Assembly: GCF_018332695.1 (NCBI RefSeq)
Contig: NZ_BOQN01000054.1
Span: 1-45,290 of the forward strand
Origin: Paractinoplanes toevensis
GTDB taxonomy: Bacteria > Actinomycetota > Actinomycetes > Mycobacteriales > Micromonosporaceae
DNA: 45,290 bases
Direction: 5' to 3'
Of this stretch, positions 34,685 through 43,196 are shown piece after piece. The translations under genes and the position numbers were made by a program. Each line of letters begins with the position of its first letter. The first letter of the stretch is position 1. A model generated the notes under the pieces. That model did no database searches and had not been told where the DNA came from. It saw nothing but the letters and a program-made list of their open reading frames with translations.

Positions 34685-36072
34685 GAATCCCCCGGGTCGT
34701 GATCGGCGCCCCCGCCTCCGGCCACGGCAAGACAACGGTGGCTACCGGCCTGCTGGCGGCGTTTGCCCGGCGCGGCGTGCCCGTAGCACCGTTCAAGGTC
34801 GGCCCCGACTACATCGACCCCGGCTACCACGCCCTGGCCGCCGGCCGCCCCGGCCGCAACCTGGACCCGGTCCTGGTCGGCGAGAACCTGATCGCGCCAC
34901 TGTTCGCACACGGCGCCCAGGACGCGAAGCTGGCGATCGTCGAGGGCGTGATGGGCCTCTACGACGGCCGCACCGGCGCCGGCGACACCGGCTCGACCGC
35001 CCAGGTGGCCGCGCTGCTGGAGGCACCGGTGATCCTGGTGGTCGACGCGGCCGCCCAGGGCCGCTCGATCGCGGCGCTGGTGCACGGTTTCCGCAGCTTC
35101 GGCAGCGTCCGGCTGGCCGGCGTGATCCTCAACCGGGTCGGCTCCGACCGGCACGAGTCCATCCTGCGAGAGGCCTGCGAGGAGGTCGGCACCCCCGTCC
35201 TGGGCGCCCTGCGCCGAGCCGACGCGGTGGCCGCCCCGTCCCGCCACCTGGGCCTGGTCCCGGCCGCCGAACGCCGAGCCGAAGCCCGGGCCTCGGTGGA
35301 CGCCCTGGCGGCTCTGGTCGCCGCCGCGGTGGATCTGGAGGAGGTGGAGGCGATCGCCTACTCCGCCCCGCCCCTGCAGGTCGAGCCGTGGAGCCCGTCG
35401 TCGGCGATCCGACCCGGCCCGCATGATCAGGTGGAAGCGTCCGGCGCCGCAAGCGCTCGGCCGGTCATCGCGATCGCCGGTGGCCCGGCGTTCTCCTTCT
35501 CCTACGCGGAGACGCCCGAGCTGCTGACGGCGGCGGGCGCCGACGTCGTGACGGTCGATCCGCTGCGCGACGAAAAGCTTCCGGCGGGGGCGCGCGGTCT
35601 GGTGGTCGGCGGCGGCTTCCCTGAGGTGTACGCGGCGGAGCTCTCCGCCAACGAACCCCTCCGCCGAGCCGTGGCCGCCCTGGCCGCCGAGGGCGGACCG
35701 ATCGTGGCCGAGTGCGCGGGCCTGCTCTGGCTGTGCCGCACCCTCGACGACGCTCCGATGTGCGGTGTCCTCGACGCCGACGCCGCGATGACCCCGACGC
35801 TGACCTTGGGTTACCGTGACGCGGTCGCGCTGGCCGACAGCCCGCTCGCCCCGGCGGGCACCCGGGTGACCGGCCACGAGTTCCACCGCACCACCGTCCA
35901 CCCCCGTTCGGGCCTGCTGCTCTCGCCGGCCGCCGGCGGGGCGTGGCAGTGGCGCGGCAGCGACCCGGAGGGCTTCGCCACCCCCGCCGTGCACGCCTCT
36001 TACCTGCACCTGCACTGGGCCGGAACGCCGTCGCTGGCCCGGAACGTGGTAGCGGCGGCGTCCGCGGTCTGA
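34681..36072 (+). CDS. cobB: Cobyrinate a,c-diamide synthase
   Basis: 463 aa from GTG 34681, overlapping the cobO stop as GTGA; another GTG directly precedes it. The N-terminal ATP-dependent synthetase has ASGHGKTTVATGL, GPDYIDPGYH and EGVMGLYDG. The C-terminal glutamine amidotransferase domain has the nucleophile in VAECAGLLWLC and the partner His in GHEFHRT. The enzyme amidates side chains a and c of cobyrinate using glutamine (also called CbiA). A Pro/Ala-rich linker around 220-260 separates the domains. Confidence 0.95.
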   Translation: MRIPRVVIGAPASGHGKTTVATGLLAAFARRGVPVAPFKVGPDYIDPGYHALAAGRPGRNLDPVLVGENLIAPLFAHGAQDAKLAIVEGVMGLYDGRTGAGDTGSTAQVAALLEAPVILVVDAAAQGRSIAALVHGFRSFGSVRLAGVILNRVGSDRHESILREACEEVGTPVLGALRRADAVAAPSRHLGLVPAAERRAEARASVDALAALVAAAVDLEEVEAIAYSAPPLQVEPWSPSSAIRPGPHDQVEASGAASARPVIAIAGGPAFSFSYAETPELLTAAGADVVTVDPLRDEKLPAGARGLVVGGGFPEVYAAELSANEPLRRAVAALAAEGGPIVAECAGLLWLCRTLDDAPMCGVLDADAAMTPTLTLGYRDAVALADSPLAPAGTRVTGHEFHRTTVHPRSGLLLSPAAGGAWQWRGSDPEGFATPAVHASYLHLHWAGTPSLARNVVAAASAV

Positions 36073-36168
36073 GGAGGGCGCCGGGCCGGGGCGTGGCCGC
36101 GGTGGCGTCGAGCGGCTGGGTGGTGGGGCCATCGGCTGCGGTGGGGGGCTGGGGTGGAGGACGGTGGG
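36073..36168 (+). other. G-rich spacer between cobB and the CobE-like gene
   Basis: The spacer has many GG to GGGGGG runs (for example GGTGGGGGGCTGGGGTGG) and could form a G-quadruplex in the transcript. No terminator or promoter is obvious. Confidence 0.5.
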
Positions 36169-36561
36169 GTGACTGGGTCTCGGGGCCTCGTGGTGGGGCT
36201 GGGGGCGCGGGCCGGTCGGTCGGCGGAAGTTCTCGTGGCGGCGGTGCTGTCGGCGCTTTCCGAAGTCGGTGCGGGGCCGGGGGACGTGCGGGTGCTGGCC
36301 ACTCTTGATCGGCGGTCGGCCGAGGACGGTGTGCGGGCGGTTGCCGTCGCGTACGGCTGGGAGCTTGTGTCGTTCGCGGCGGCGCAACTGGCGGCTCAGG
36401 CCGTACCCAATGCCAGCGAAAGGGTCGCCGCGGCCGTGGGAACCCCCGGCGTCGCGGAGGCGGCGGCGCTCGCCGCGGCCGGGTCCGGAGCCGTGCTTGT
36501 CCTGCCGAAACGGGTGTTCGCGGGGGTGGTCGTGGCGGTGGCTTCTACACTCCCGTCGTGA
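36169..36561 (+). CDS. CbiG C-terminal / CobE-like cobalamin biosynthesis protein
   Basis: 130 aa. It is a single CbiG_C domain: GLVVGLGARAGRSAEVLVAAV, VRVLATLDRRSAEDGV and the C-terminal cobalamin-family pattern AEAAALAAAG then VLVLPKRVF. Stand-alone versions are called CobE and act in the corrin-ring steps around precorrin ring contraction. The GTG at 36169 is preferred over one at 36154 because GGAGG lies 8 nt before it. A 96-bp G-rich gap separates it from cobB. It is the last recognisable cobalamin gene of the run. Confidence 0.82.
   Translation: MTGSRGLVVGLGARAGRSAEVLVAAVLSALSEVGAGPGDVRVLATLDRRSAEDGVRAVAVAYGWELVSFAAAQLAAQAVPNASERVAAAVGTPGVAEAAALAAAGSGAVLVLPKRVFAGVVVAVASTLPS
36546..36557 (+). 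promoter_or_regulatory. Leaderless -10 inside the end of the CobE-like gene
   Basis: TACACT (36546-36551) is 6 nt before the GTG at 36558, so the downstream membrane gene may have its own leaderless transcript besides being coupled by the GTGA overlap. Confidence 0.4.
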
Positions 36562-37520
36562 TCTTGCGGTGGGCGGTGGCGGCGGGCCGGTACAACCGGC
36601 AGGTGCTCCTCGGCGGCGTGGCGCTGGTGGCGGCCGTGGTCCTGGCGGTGCTGTTCGGCGTCGACCGATCGCGACCGGCGGCCGGGCTCGGGGTGCTCAC
36701 CGGGGTGATCCTGGTACTCCTGCTTTCCCTGTTCTTCTCGCCGACGGTGCGGCACCCGCCCGCGGTGTTGCTGGTGTCGGAGGCTGATCGGTCGTTCGGC
36801 ACGCATCGGACCGTCGTCCACACCCTCGCCGCGGTCGCTCATCTGGCCGCGTTCAGCATCCTCCTGCTCTACCCGGCCGAGCTCTGGGCCGGCGGGCTGA
36901 GGGACAAAGGCGCGGTCCTCGTGGCCGCCGGGTTGTTCGCGTGCTACCCGCGGGCGATGTGGCGGGGCCTGGGGGTCGTCATCAACGCCGACGGGATCCG
37001 TGCGGAGAAGTTCGCGGGCGTTGTCATCGTGCCGTGGGAGGCTCTCGCCGCGGAACCGGCCGAACCCGAGCGCGGCGGGGGCGTGGTTCTGACCTACGAC
37101 CGACCCGACCTGGTCCGGGTCGTCGGTGGCTGGTCGGTCAACCGGCGGCAGCTGCTGGTCGAGGCCACCGACGTGCAATTTCTCGCGGCGGTCGTCGACC
37201 ACTATCGGGCGAACCCGGAGGAGCGCGCCGGGATCGGCACTCCGGCCGAGCTCGACCGGCTCCGGGTGGCACTCGACCAAGCCCCGCCGGGGGAGAAGGC
37301 TGCGGAGGGCGAGCCGATCGGCCGCGGGGCGGCGGTGGCGGCTGTCGTCTTCTTGTTGCTGACCGCGGTCGGCACCCTCGCCGCGGGCAAGTGGGCCGAG
37401 GGTCGTTTCGGCGAGGATTCACTGATCGCCTGGCTGTTGGGGCTGATTTCCGTGGCCCTCGCCTTCGCTGCCGGTGGGGCGATCCTCACCGCGGTGAGGG
37501 AGTTCCGCAAACCGCGGTGA
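36558..37520 (+). CDS. Unrecognised four-helix membrane protein
   Basis: 320 aa. Helices lie at about 15-35 and 42-60, two more at 85-130, and a pair at 245-265 and 285-308. Between them is a soluble segment (about 135-235) with a PH-like or YdbS-like beta pattern: GLGVVINADGIRAEKFAGVVIVPWEAL, and a VNRRQLLVEATDV stretch. I do not know the family. The start overlaps the stop of the CobE-like gene (GTGA), yet a -10 at the leaderless distance sits just upstream. A link to cobalamin is not implied by the sequence. Confidence 0.75.
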   Translation: MILRWAVAAGRYNRQVLLGGVALVAAVVLAVLFGVDRSRPAAGLGVLTGVILVLLLSLFFSPTVRHPPAVLLVSEADRSFGTHRTVVHTLAAVAHLAAFSILLLYPAELWAGGLRDKGAVLVAAGLFACYPRAMWRGLGVVINADGIRAEKFAGVVIVPWEALAAEPAEPERGGGVVLTYDRPDLVRVVGGWSVNRRQLLVEATDVQFLAAVVDHYRANPEERAGIGTPAELDRLRVALDQAPPGEKAAEGEPIGRGAAVAAVVFLLLTAVGTLAAGKWAEGRFGEDSLIAWLLGLISVALAFAAGGAILTAVREFRKPR

Positions 37521-37532
37521 GGACCCCGGACA

Positions 37533-39899
37533 TCAGTGGTCGACGGGCAGCCCCGCCGTGGCCCAGCTCTGGTTGGCGGCCGTGCCGAGGGTGAACGACA
37601 CGGTGCCGCCGCGCTGCACGAACGACTCCGGCAGCCATGACCGGCCGAGCGCCGACCCGTTGTAGGTCACCCTCTGCACGTATGTGTCGGTGGATGACGC
37701 CTTGACGGTCAGCCGCACCCCGTTGCTGCGGGTGAGCACCACCCGGGTGAAGACCGGTGACCCGAGCAGCATCTCGGCCCGCCCCGGCACCTGCGGGAAG
37801 AACCCCATCGCGGCGAAGACGTACCAGGCGCTCATCGTGCCGAGGTCGTCGTTGCCGGGCAGCCCGGACGGCCCGACGCCGTAGGCGGTGTCGACGATCT
37901 GCCGCACCGTCTCCTGCGTCTTCCACGGCTGCCCGAGTCCGTTGTAGAGCCACGGCGCATGGATGCCCGGCTCGTTGGTCGGGTCGTAGCGCAGGGCGTT
38001 CCCGCCGAGCACCGCCCAGTTCCCGTTCTCGTCGTGGAAGAACCCGTCGAGCCGCGCGGCGGCGGCCGGCCGCCCGCCCATCAGGGTGGCGAGCCCGGAC
38101 ACGTCCTGCGGCACCATCCAGGTGTAGGTGGCGCTGGATCCCTGGGCGAAGCCGGCGTCGGTGGCGGGCGTGAACCCGGTCTGCCAGCTGCCGTCGGCTT
38201 TCCGGGCGGCCTGGTAGCCGACCGCGGTGTTGAACGTGTTCTTCCAGTAGTCGCCGCGGGGGAGCAGCTGCCGGTACTGGTCGTTGCGGCCGGCCCGCTG
38301 TGCCCACATTGCGAGCGAGAAGTCGGCGAGCGAGTTCTCCAGGGTCTCGGCCGCGCCGCCCCAGCAGTGGCAGATGTCGTTCGCCGCGTAGTGCAGCGCC
38401 AGGTAGGTGTTCAGCGTCGGCCGCTGCCCGGTGCACTGCCCGGGGCAGCCGGCGTCGGAGAGCGCGTCCGGGTTCTGCACGGTCGCCTGCCGCACCAGCG
38501 AGTCGAGAGCCGCCAAGGAATCGAATCGGGCTCCCATCGCGTACCAGGTGGCCAGAGTCGGCGCCGCCGGGTCGCCGGTCATCACGTGGGTCGGCGCGCC
38601 GAGGTGCAGCCACCGGTCCCAGATCCCGTTGTTCTGCGCCGCGAAGTCCAGCATGGACGTTGCCATGTCCCCGGCGACGTCCGGGCGCAGCAGCCCGAGC
38701 AACTGGATCTGCGCCCGATACTGATCCCAGCCGGAGAACGTGCCGTAGGCGGCCCTCTGCCCGGCCCGGATCGTGTGCACCTGCTGATCCGCCCCCAGGT
38801 AACGACCGTCGAGGTCACTGAGCGTCTGCGGTTGCATGAGGCTGTGGTAGACGGAGGTGTAGAACGCGGTCGTCCGCGCGGGAGTCCCGCCACCGACGCC
38901 GATCCGGGCGAGTTCGGTGTTCCAGGCTTCGCGCGCCTGCGCCGCGATCGAGGCCGGCGTCGCTTGCGCCGGGATCTCTCCGTCGCGGTTGGCGGCGGCT
39001 GCGCCGAGGCTTGTGTACGAGATACCGACGCGCATTCCTACTCGGGTATCCGAGAACCCGACCCAGCCGCCCGATCCGCGCCCGGCCCGGTCCGCACCGG
39101 TCAGATATCCCTCCCCGCCGGTGGTCGTCGTGCCGCCCGGGGTGAGCGTGCTGTTCTGCCAGGTCCCGGTCGAAGCGAAGTCCCGGTCGAAGACGGCGCT
39201 GAAGTACAGCCGGTAGTAGGAGCGCCGGTTCGGGTTGGTCGCCCCGCCGCCGTTGCCGCGCCGCCCGCAGAACCCGCCGGTGAGCACCGAGCCGCTGACC
39301 GTCCGGGTCGCCGGGTCGATGCTGATCGAGGCGTCCTCGCTGCCGTTGAGCGAGTTGGACGTGCGGAACAGCAGGTTCGCGGCGGCCCCGGCCGGGAAGG
39401 TGAAGTCGGCGATGCCGGCCCGGGTGGTGACGGCGAGGTCGCTGCGCACGCCCGAGTCGAGGGTGACGGCATACCGCCCGGGTGTCGCGGACTCGTTGGC
39501 GTGACTGTAGGTGCCGACGAATTTCGCGTCCTTGGTGTCGGCCGTGGGGGAGGAGTCGACTTCACCGGCGTACGGAAGGATCGGAATGTCCCCGGCGGCG
39601 CCGGGTGCGCAACCGGCCCCGTTGACATGGGTGAGGCTGAAGCCACGCAGTTTGGTGGTGTTGTATTCGTAGCCGTTCGCGGCGGGTGCGTTCGTCTGGT
39701 CGCCGCTGGTGCCGGTGGGGCTCCAGGCGATCATCCCGAACGGCCGGGTGGCGCCCGGCCAGGTGTTGCCGCCGCGGGTGGTCCCGATGAACGGGTCCAC
39801 ATAGCTCGCCGGGTCGTCGACCAGCGGCACGGCCGGCGCGGGCGCGGCGGCGCCGGCGGTGAGCGCGAGCGCTACGGCCAGCAGGGCACGTATCGACAT
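37533..39899 (-). CDS. Secreted GH92 alpha-mannosidase-like glycosidase
   Basis: 788 aa. The signal peptide is residues 1-23 (MSIRALLAVALALTAG, cut at APA). GH92 features run through the protein: YVDPFIGTTRGGNTWPGATRPFGM near the start, GFSLTHVNGAGC, the catalytic (alpha/alpha)6 domain with YHSLMQPQ, FSGWDQYRAQIQLL and, late, GNDDLGTMSAWYVFAAMGFFP. Family members are calcium-dependent exo-alpha-mannosidases that hydrolyse 1,2-, 1,3- or 1,4-linkages. AAGGGA precedes the ATG. The promoter region carries three perfect palindromes, so induction by a sugar-responsive repressor is likely. It is convergent with the membrane gene ending 12 bp away. Confidence 0.92.
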   Translation of the reverse strand: MSIRALLAVALALTAGAAAPAPAVPLVDDPASYVDPFIGTTRGGNTWPGATRPFGMIAWSPTGTSGDQTNAPAANGYEYNTTKLRGFSLTHVNGAGCAPGAAGDIPILPYAGEVDSSPTADTKDAKFVGTYSHANESATPGRYAVTLDSGVRSDLAVTTRAGIADFTFPAGAAANLLFRTSNSLNGSEDASISIDPATRTVSGSVLTGGFCGRRGNGGGATNPNRRSYYRLYFSAVFDRDFASTGTWQNSTLTPGGTTTTGGEGYLTGADRAGRGSGGWVGFSDTRVGMRVGISYTSLGAAAANRDGEIPAQATPASIAAQAREAWNTELARIGVGGGTPARTTAFYTSVYHSLMQPQTLSDLDGRYLGADQQVHTIRAGQRAAYGTFSGWDQYRAQIQLLGLLRPDVAGDMATSMLDFAAQNNGIWDRWLHLGAPTHVMTGDPAAPTLATWYAMGARFDSLAALDSLVRQATVQNPDALSDAGCPGQCTGQRPTLNTYLALHYAANDICHCWGGAAETLENSLADFSLAMWAQRAGRNDQYRQLLPRGDYWKNTFNTAVGYQAARKADGSWQTGFTPATDAGFAQGSSATYTWMVPQDVSGLATLMGGRPAAAARLDGFFHDENGNWAVLGGNALRYDPTNEPGIHAPWLYNGLGQPWKTQETVRQIVDTAYGVGPSGLPGNDDLGTMSAWYVFAAMGFFPQVPGRAEMLLGSPVFTRVVLTRSNGVRLTVKASSTDTYVQRVTYNGSALGRSWLPESFVQRGGTVSFTLGTAANQSWATAGLPVDH

Positions 39900-39911
39900 G
39901 CGTAGTCCCTT

Positions 39912-39971
39912 CGTAGGTTCGCGGCCGAACCTACGCGGGTGATGATGATCATCAATCTGCTTTCACGTGAA
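39912..39971. promoter_or_regulatory. Three palindromes in the GH92 promoter region
   Basis: CGTAGGTTCG-CGGC-CGAACCTACG (39912-39935) is a perfect inverted repeat with 10-bp arms. TGATGATCATCA (39943-39954) and TTCACGTGAA (39962-39971) are perfect palindromes. The first lies 13-36 nt upstream of the GH92 start and directly before its ribosome site; the others lie further up, between the divergent genes. They look like binding sites for one or more dimeric regulators. Confidence 0.6.
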
Positions 39972-40040
39972 GGTTTCCTAAATGCCGGGGACATCGCAGA
40001 AAAGCAGATTTCCGGCGTGGGGTGAACTTGAATACGAGGC

Positions 40041-41858
40041 GTGGTTACCTATCGGGCCGCTCGCGACCGGAGGTTCGCCGTTCCGGCCATGGCGGCGGTA
40101 CTACTGGCCCTGTTCCTGTCGTTCGGGTCCGTCCCGGCCACCGCGGCCGGTTCTCTCGCGGACGCGGTCACCGTCACGGTCGGCGGTGCCGTCATCGAGC
40201 CGGGGCAGTCCGGCACGGCGACCGTCACCCTGCTGGCCACGGCCGACTACGACGACCTCGTACTGACCGTGCCGATCGACGCGCTGCCGGCCGGTCTCAC
40301 CCTGGGCCAGGCCGCCCTCGGCTCCGACGCGTGCACGATCGGTGCCACGAGCGTCGTCTGCACCGGCGTGGCGCTGGTCGCCGGCACGGCCCGCACGCTG
40401 CGGCTCCCGGTCAGCGTTTCCGCGTCGACCACCGCCGGCACAAGCTGGCAGGTCACCGGGATCACGCTGGCGCCCGCCGCCGACGCTACGGATCAGGTGC
40501 TCGCCGACGGTCTGCTGGTCAGCACCGCGGCGGCTACGTTCTCGATGAGTGTCGCGGTCAGCGCGGTGTCGAACACGTCCCCGGCGCCCGGCGCCACCAC
40601 GAACCTGCCGATCGTCCTGACCAACGCGGGGCCGGGCGAGGCCGACCGATACCCGGTGACCGTGCTGCTGCCGACCGGCCTGACCTACGAGTCACTGCCG
40701 TCCTTCTGTACGGAGGACGCCACCGGCCGGATCGCGTCCTGCGCGATCTCGGTGCCGGCGATCTCGTCGGTCCGGATGACCCTGCCGCTGGTGGTCGGCG
40801 ACGATCTCGAGCCGGGCGCCGTGCTCACCGGCGGGTGCCTGGACGAGGCGCTGAGCACCGGCACGCCGGACTTCGACGACGTCTGCGGCGGCGATGCCGA
40901 CGTGGCCATCCCCGATCTCACGGTCGGGCCGTTCGGCGTGGACCTGCGGATGTCCTACGACGGCACGGTCGTCCCGGTCGTCACCGGAAACCAGCCGGTG
41001 GTGCTGATCTCCTACGCCAACGACGGTTCGGACAAGGCCGGCGACGTGCGCTTCGCGGTCGGACTACCGCCCGGGCTCCTGCTCGCGCAGGCGGAGCTCG
41101 TGCCGGCCAGCTCCTCGGCGGCTGAGGGCGATGCCGCTGCGCACGGCGATGCCGGCTCGCAGGGCGAGGCTGGTGCGCAAGGCGATGCCTCTGCGCAGGG
41201 CGAGGCCGGTGCGGAGGGGGCCGACACGGCGGGCGCGGTCCGGGCGGAGTGCGCGAAGTCGCCGACGGCCGGTGCCGGCACGGTCACGTGCGCCGCGCTG
41301 GACCTGGTCGCCGGCGCCGGCGGCGTTCTGCGGCTGACCCTCGCCCTCGATGACGACGCGCAGGACGGTTTCGCCATCATGGAGGTCGCCGTCGCCGCCG
41401 ACGATGAGGACGGGGGGACCGCGAACAACACCGTGGACGTGCCGGTGGCCCTCGTCGCCGCGAGCGACGGTGCGCTGCCCACCACCGGCACCGACGCGGC
41501 TCGGCTCGGCCTGGTGTCGGCGATCATGGTCGCGTTCGGTGTGGTGCTGGTCATCGGCGTACGCGAGAAGGCAGCCGTGCCCGTCGCCGGCCGCCTCGCC
41601 GTACGCGATCGGCCGGACCGCAAGCCGCGCCATGCGCGACCGAACCTCCTTCGCCGGGCCTTCCGGCCCGGCGAGAAGATCAGGCCGACGGGTACGGCCA
41701 CTCGTGCACCGGCCGGTTCTCGTGCATCAGTGGAAGGTACTGCCGGAGCATCTCGTGCAGTGCGTCCTGCCGGTCGTGCCCCTCGGCCTCCAGCGCATGC
41801 AAAGTCTGAACCTGCCAGGCGGCACCGTTCCGATGGGTCAGGCAGCGCTGCTCGATGA
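40041..41858 (+). CDS. Secreted LPxTG-type surface protein with DUF11-like repeats
   Basis: 605 aa from GTG 40041. The basic n-region (RAARDRRFA) and hydrophobic core (MAAVLLALFLSF) make a signal peptide cut near ATA. Beta-rich DUF11/Ig-like domains follow to ~360, with conserved Cys pairs. Residues 363-392 are five 6-residue repeats (GDAAAH/GDAGSQ/GEAGAQ type). LPTTG at 479-483 plus a TM helix and basic residues form a sortase signal. However, the frame then runs another ~90 basic residues to 41858, across a 9-bp hairpin and 179 bp into the opposite gene. Such a tail is abnormal for a sortase substrate and suggests a lost stop. Confidence 0.75.
   Translation: MVTYRAARDRRFAVPAMAAVLLALFLSFGSVPATAAGSLADAVTVTVGGAVIEPGQSGTATVTLLATADYDDLVLTVPIDALPAGLTLGQAALGSDACTIGATSVVCTGVALVAGTARTLRLPVSVSASTTAGTSWQVTGITLAPAADATDQVLADGLLVSTAAATFSMSVAVSAVSNTSPAPGATTNLPIVLTNAGPGEADRYPVTVLLPTGLTYESLPSFCTEDATGRIASCAISVPAISSVRMTLPLVVGDDLEPGAVLTGGCLDEALSTGTPDFDDVCGGDADVAIPDLTVGPFGVDLRMSYDGTVVPVVTGNQPVVLISYANDGSDKAGDVRFAVGLPPGLLLAQAELVPASSSAAEGDAAAHGDAGSQGEAGAQGDASAQGEAGAEGADTAGAVRAECAKSPTAGAGTVTCAALDLVAGAGGVLRLTLALDDDAQDGFAIMEVAVAADDEDGGTANNTVDVPVALVAASDGALPTTGTDAARLGLVSAIMVAFGVVLVIGVREKAAVPVAGRLAVRDRPDRKPRHARPNLLRRAFRPGEKIRPTGTATRAPAGSRASVEGTAGASRAVRPAGRAPRPPAHAKSEPARRHRSDGSGSAAR
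41127..41216 (+). repeat. Five 18-bp in-frame tandem repeats
   Basis: Units of GGC-GA(T/C/G)-GC... encode G-(D/E)-A-x-(A/S)-(H/Q/E). They sit inside the surface protein between its beta domains and the membrane-proximal domain and probably form a flexible linker of variable length. Confidence 0.75.
41652..41673. terminator. 9-bp GC hairpin between convergent genes
   Basis: CGCCGGGCC (41652-41660) and GGCCCGGCG (41665-41673) enclose TTCC. It is 7 nt past the stop of the minus-strand ligase gene. No T-run follows on either strand, so its strength is uncertain. On the plus strand it falls inside the tail of the surface-protein frame. Confidence 0.5.
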
Positions 41859-43161
41859 TGCCGAGGAGGCGGTCGCGTTCGCCCGGGGAGACACCCCAGC
41901 GGTCCAGACCCTGGGCGGCCAGCGGCAGCAGCCGGCGCAGCACCAGCTCGGTGACCGCGATGTAGCCGAGGCCGGGCCAGAACACGCTGGCGTCGATGCC
42001 GTGCCGGGCACAGGCGTGGAAGTTCTCCTCGGCCGCGCTGAAGCTCATCTGCGTCCACAGTGGCCGCTCGGCCTCGGCCAGGGTGCGGATCAGTCCGTAG
42101 TAGAAGCCCGCGTTGGCCAGGGTGTCGAGCACCGTCGGCCCGGCCGGCAGCACGCGGTTCTCCACCCGCAGGTGGGGGCGGCCGCGCACCACCGCGTAGA
42201 TCGGCCGGTTCCACCGGTAGATCGTGCCGTTGTGCAGCCGCAGCTCGCTCAGCTCGGGTACCTCGCCGCGCTCCAGGATCTCGCCCGGGTCGGCCTCGTC
42301 GCAGATCGGCAGCAGCGCCGGGAAGTAGCGGACGTTCTCCTCGAACAGGTCGAACACGCTGGTGATCCAGCGCTCGCCGAACCACACCCGGGGCCGCACC
42401 CCCTGCGCCCGGATCTCCTCCGAGCGGGTGTCGGTGGCCTGCTCGAAGAGCGGGATGCGGGTCTCCCGCCACAGCTCCCGGCCGAACAGCAGCGGCGAGT
42501 TGGCGCCGAGCGCCACTTGGATGCCGGCGATCACCTGGGCCGCGTTCCAGTACGCCGCGAACTGCGCCGGGCTGACCTGCAGGTGGAACTGGGTGCTGGT
42601 GCAGGCCGACTCGGGGGCGATGGTGTCGGTGGTGACGGCCAGCCGGTCCACGCCGTCGATCCGGATGTCCAGGTCCTCGCCGCGGGCCGAGAAGATCTGC
42701 TCGTTGAGCAGCTTGTAGCGCGGATTGGCGCTCAACGCGTCGAGCGTCATGTGCTCGCGGCGCAGCGTCGGCAGGATGCCGATCATCACGGTGTGCGCGC
42801 CGACCGTACGGGAATGTTTCTCCGCGCTGTTCAGGCTGGCCCGCAGCGTCCGCTCGAGGTCGGCGTTCTCGTCGCCGGCCAGGCGGCGCGGCGGAACGTT
42901 TATCTCGATGTTGAACTGACCGAGCTCGGTCTGGAAGTCGGGGTCGGCGATGGCGCCCAGAACCTCGGCGTTACGCATCGCCGGGTCGGCGTTCTCATCG
43001 ATGAGGTTGAGCTCGATCTCCATGCCGGTCAGCGGCCGCTCGAACTCGAAACGCGACTCGCGCAGCATCGCCGCGAACACGTCCAGGCTTCGACGGATCT
43101 TGTGCCGGTACCGGGCCCGATCTTCCCGGGTGAAGTTGGTCTGTTCGACTTCCTCGCCCAT
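41680..43161 (-). CDS. Glutamate-cysteine ligase-type (GCS2) carboxylate-amine ligase
   Basis: 493 aa from ATG 43161 (MGEEVEQTNF), chosen as the start nearest a GGCGG ribosome-site-like sequence; an in-frame ATG at 43206 is possible. GCS2 hallmarks: TGMEIELNLID near residue 46, QFNIEINVPP, STQFHLQV, LRVENRVLPAGPT and the late HGIDASVFWPGL. The family ligates glutamate to an amine-bearing partner with ATP, as in gamma-glutamylcysteine formation for glutathione or ergothioneine (EgtA), or with unknown partners (YbdK). The neighbours give no ergothioneine genes, so the product is open. Its 3' end overlaps the surface-protein frame on the other strand. Confidence 0.88.
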   Translation of the reverse strand: MGEEVEQTNFTREDRARYRHKIRRSLDVFAAMLRESRFEFERPLTGMEIELNLIDENADPAMRNAEVLGAIADPDFQTELGQFNIEINVPPRRLAGDENADLERTLRASLNSAEKHSRTVGAHTVMIGILPTLRREHMTLDALSANPRYKLLNEQIFSARGEDLDIRIDGVDRLAVTTDTIAPESACTSTQFHLQVSPAQFAAYWNAAQVIAGIQVALGANSPLLFGRELWRETRIPLFEQATDTRSEEIRAQGVRPRVWFGERWITSVFDLFEENVRYFPALLPICDEADPGEILERGEVPELSELRLHNGTIYRWNRPIYAVVRGRPHLRVENRVLPAGPTVLDTLANAGFYYGLIRTLAEAERPLWTQMSFSAAEENFHACARHGIDASVFWPGLGYIAVTELVLRRLLPLAAQGLDRWGVSPGERDRLLGIIEQRCLTHRNGAAWQVQTLHALEAEGHDRQDALHEMLRQYLPLMHENRPVHEWPYPSA

Positions 43162-43178
43162 CGGCACACCGCCTATCT

Positions 43179-43196
43179 CGAGTAATTTAAAACTCG
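43179..43196. promoter_or_regulatory. AT-rich inverted repeat before the GCS2 gene
   Basis: CGAGT-AATTTAAA-ACTCG lies 18-35 nt upstream of the start at 43161, an isolated AT-rich stretch in GC-rich DNA. It may be the core promoter with an overlapping operator. Confidence 0.4.

Noticed and set aside
36154..36168. GTG 36154 as start of the CobE-like protein
   Set aside because: The ribosome site GGAGG (36156-36160) would lie inside the coding region; GTG 36169 has the right spacing.
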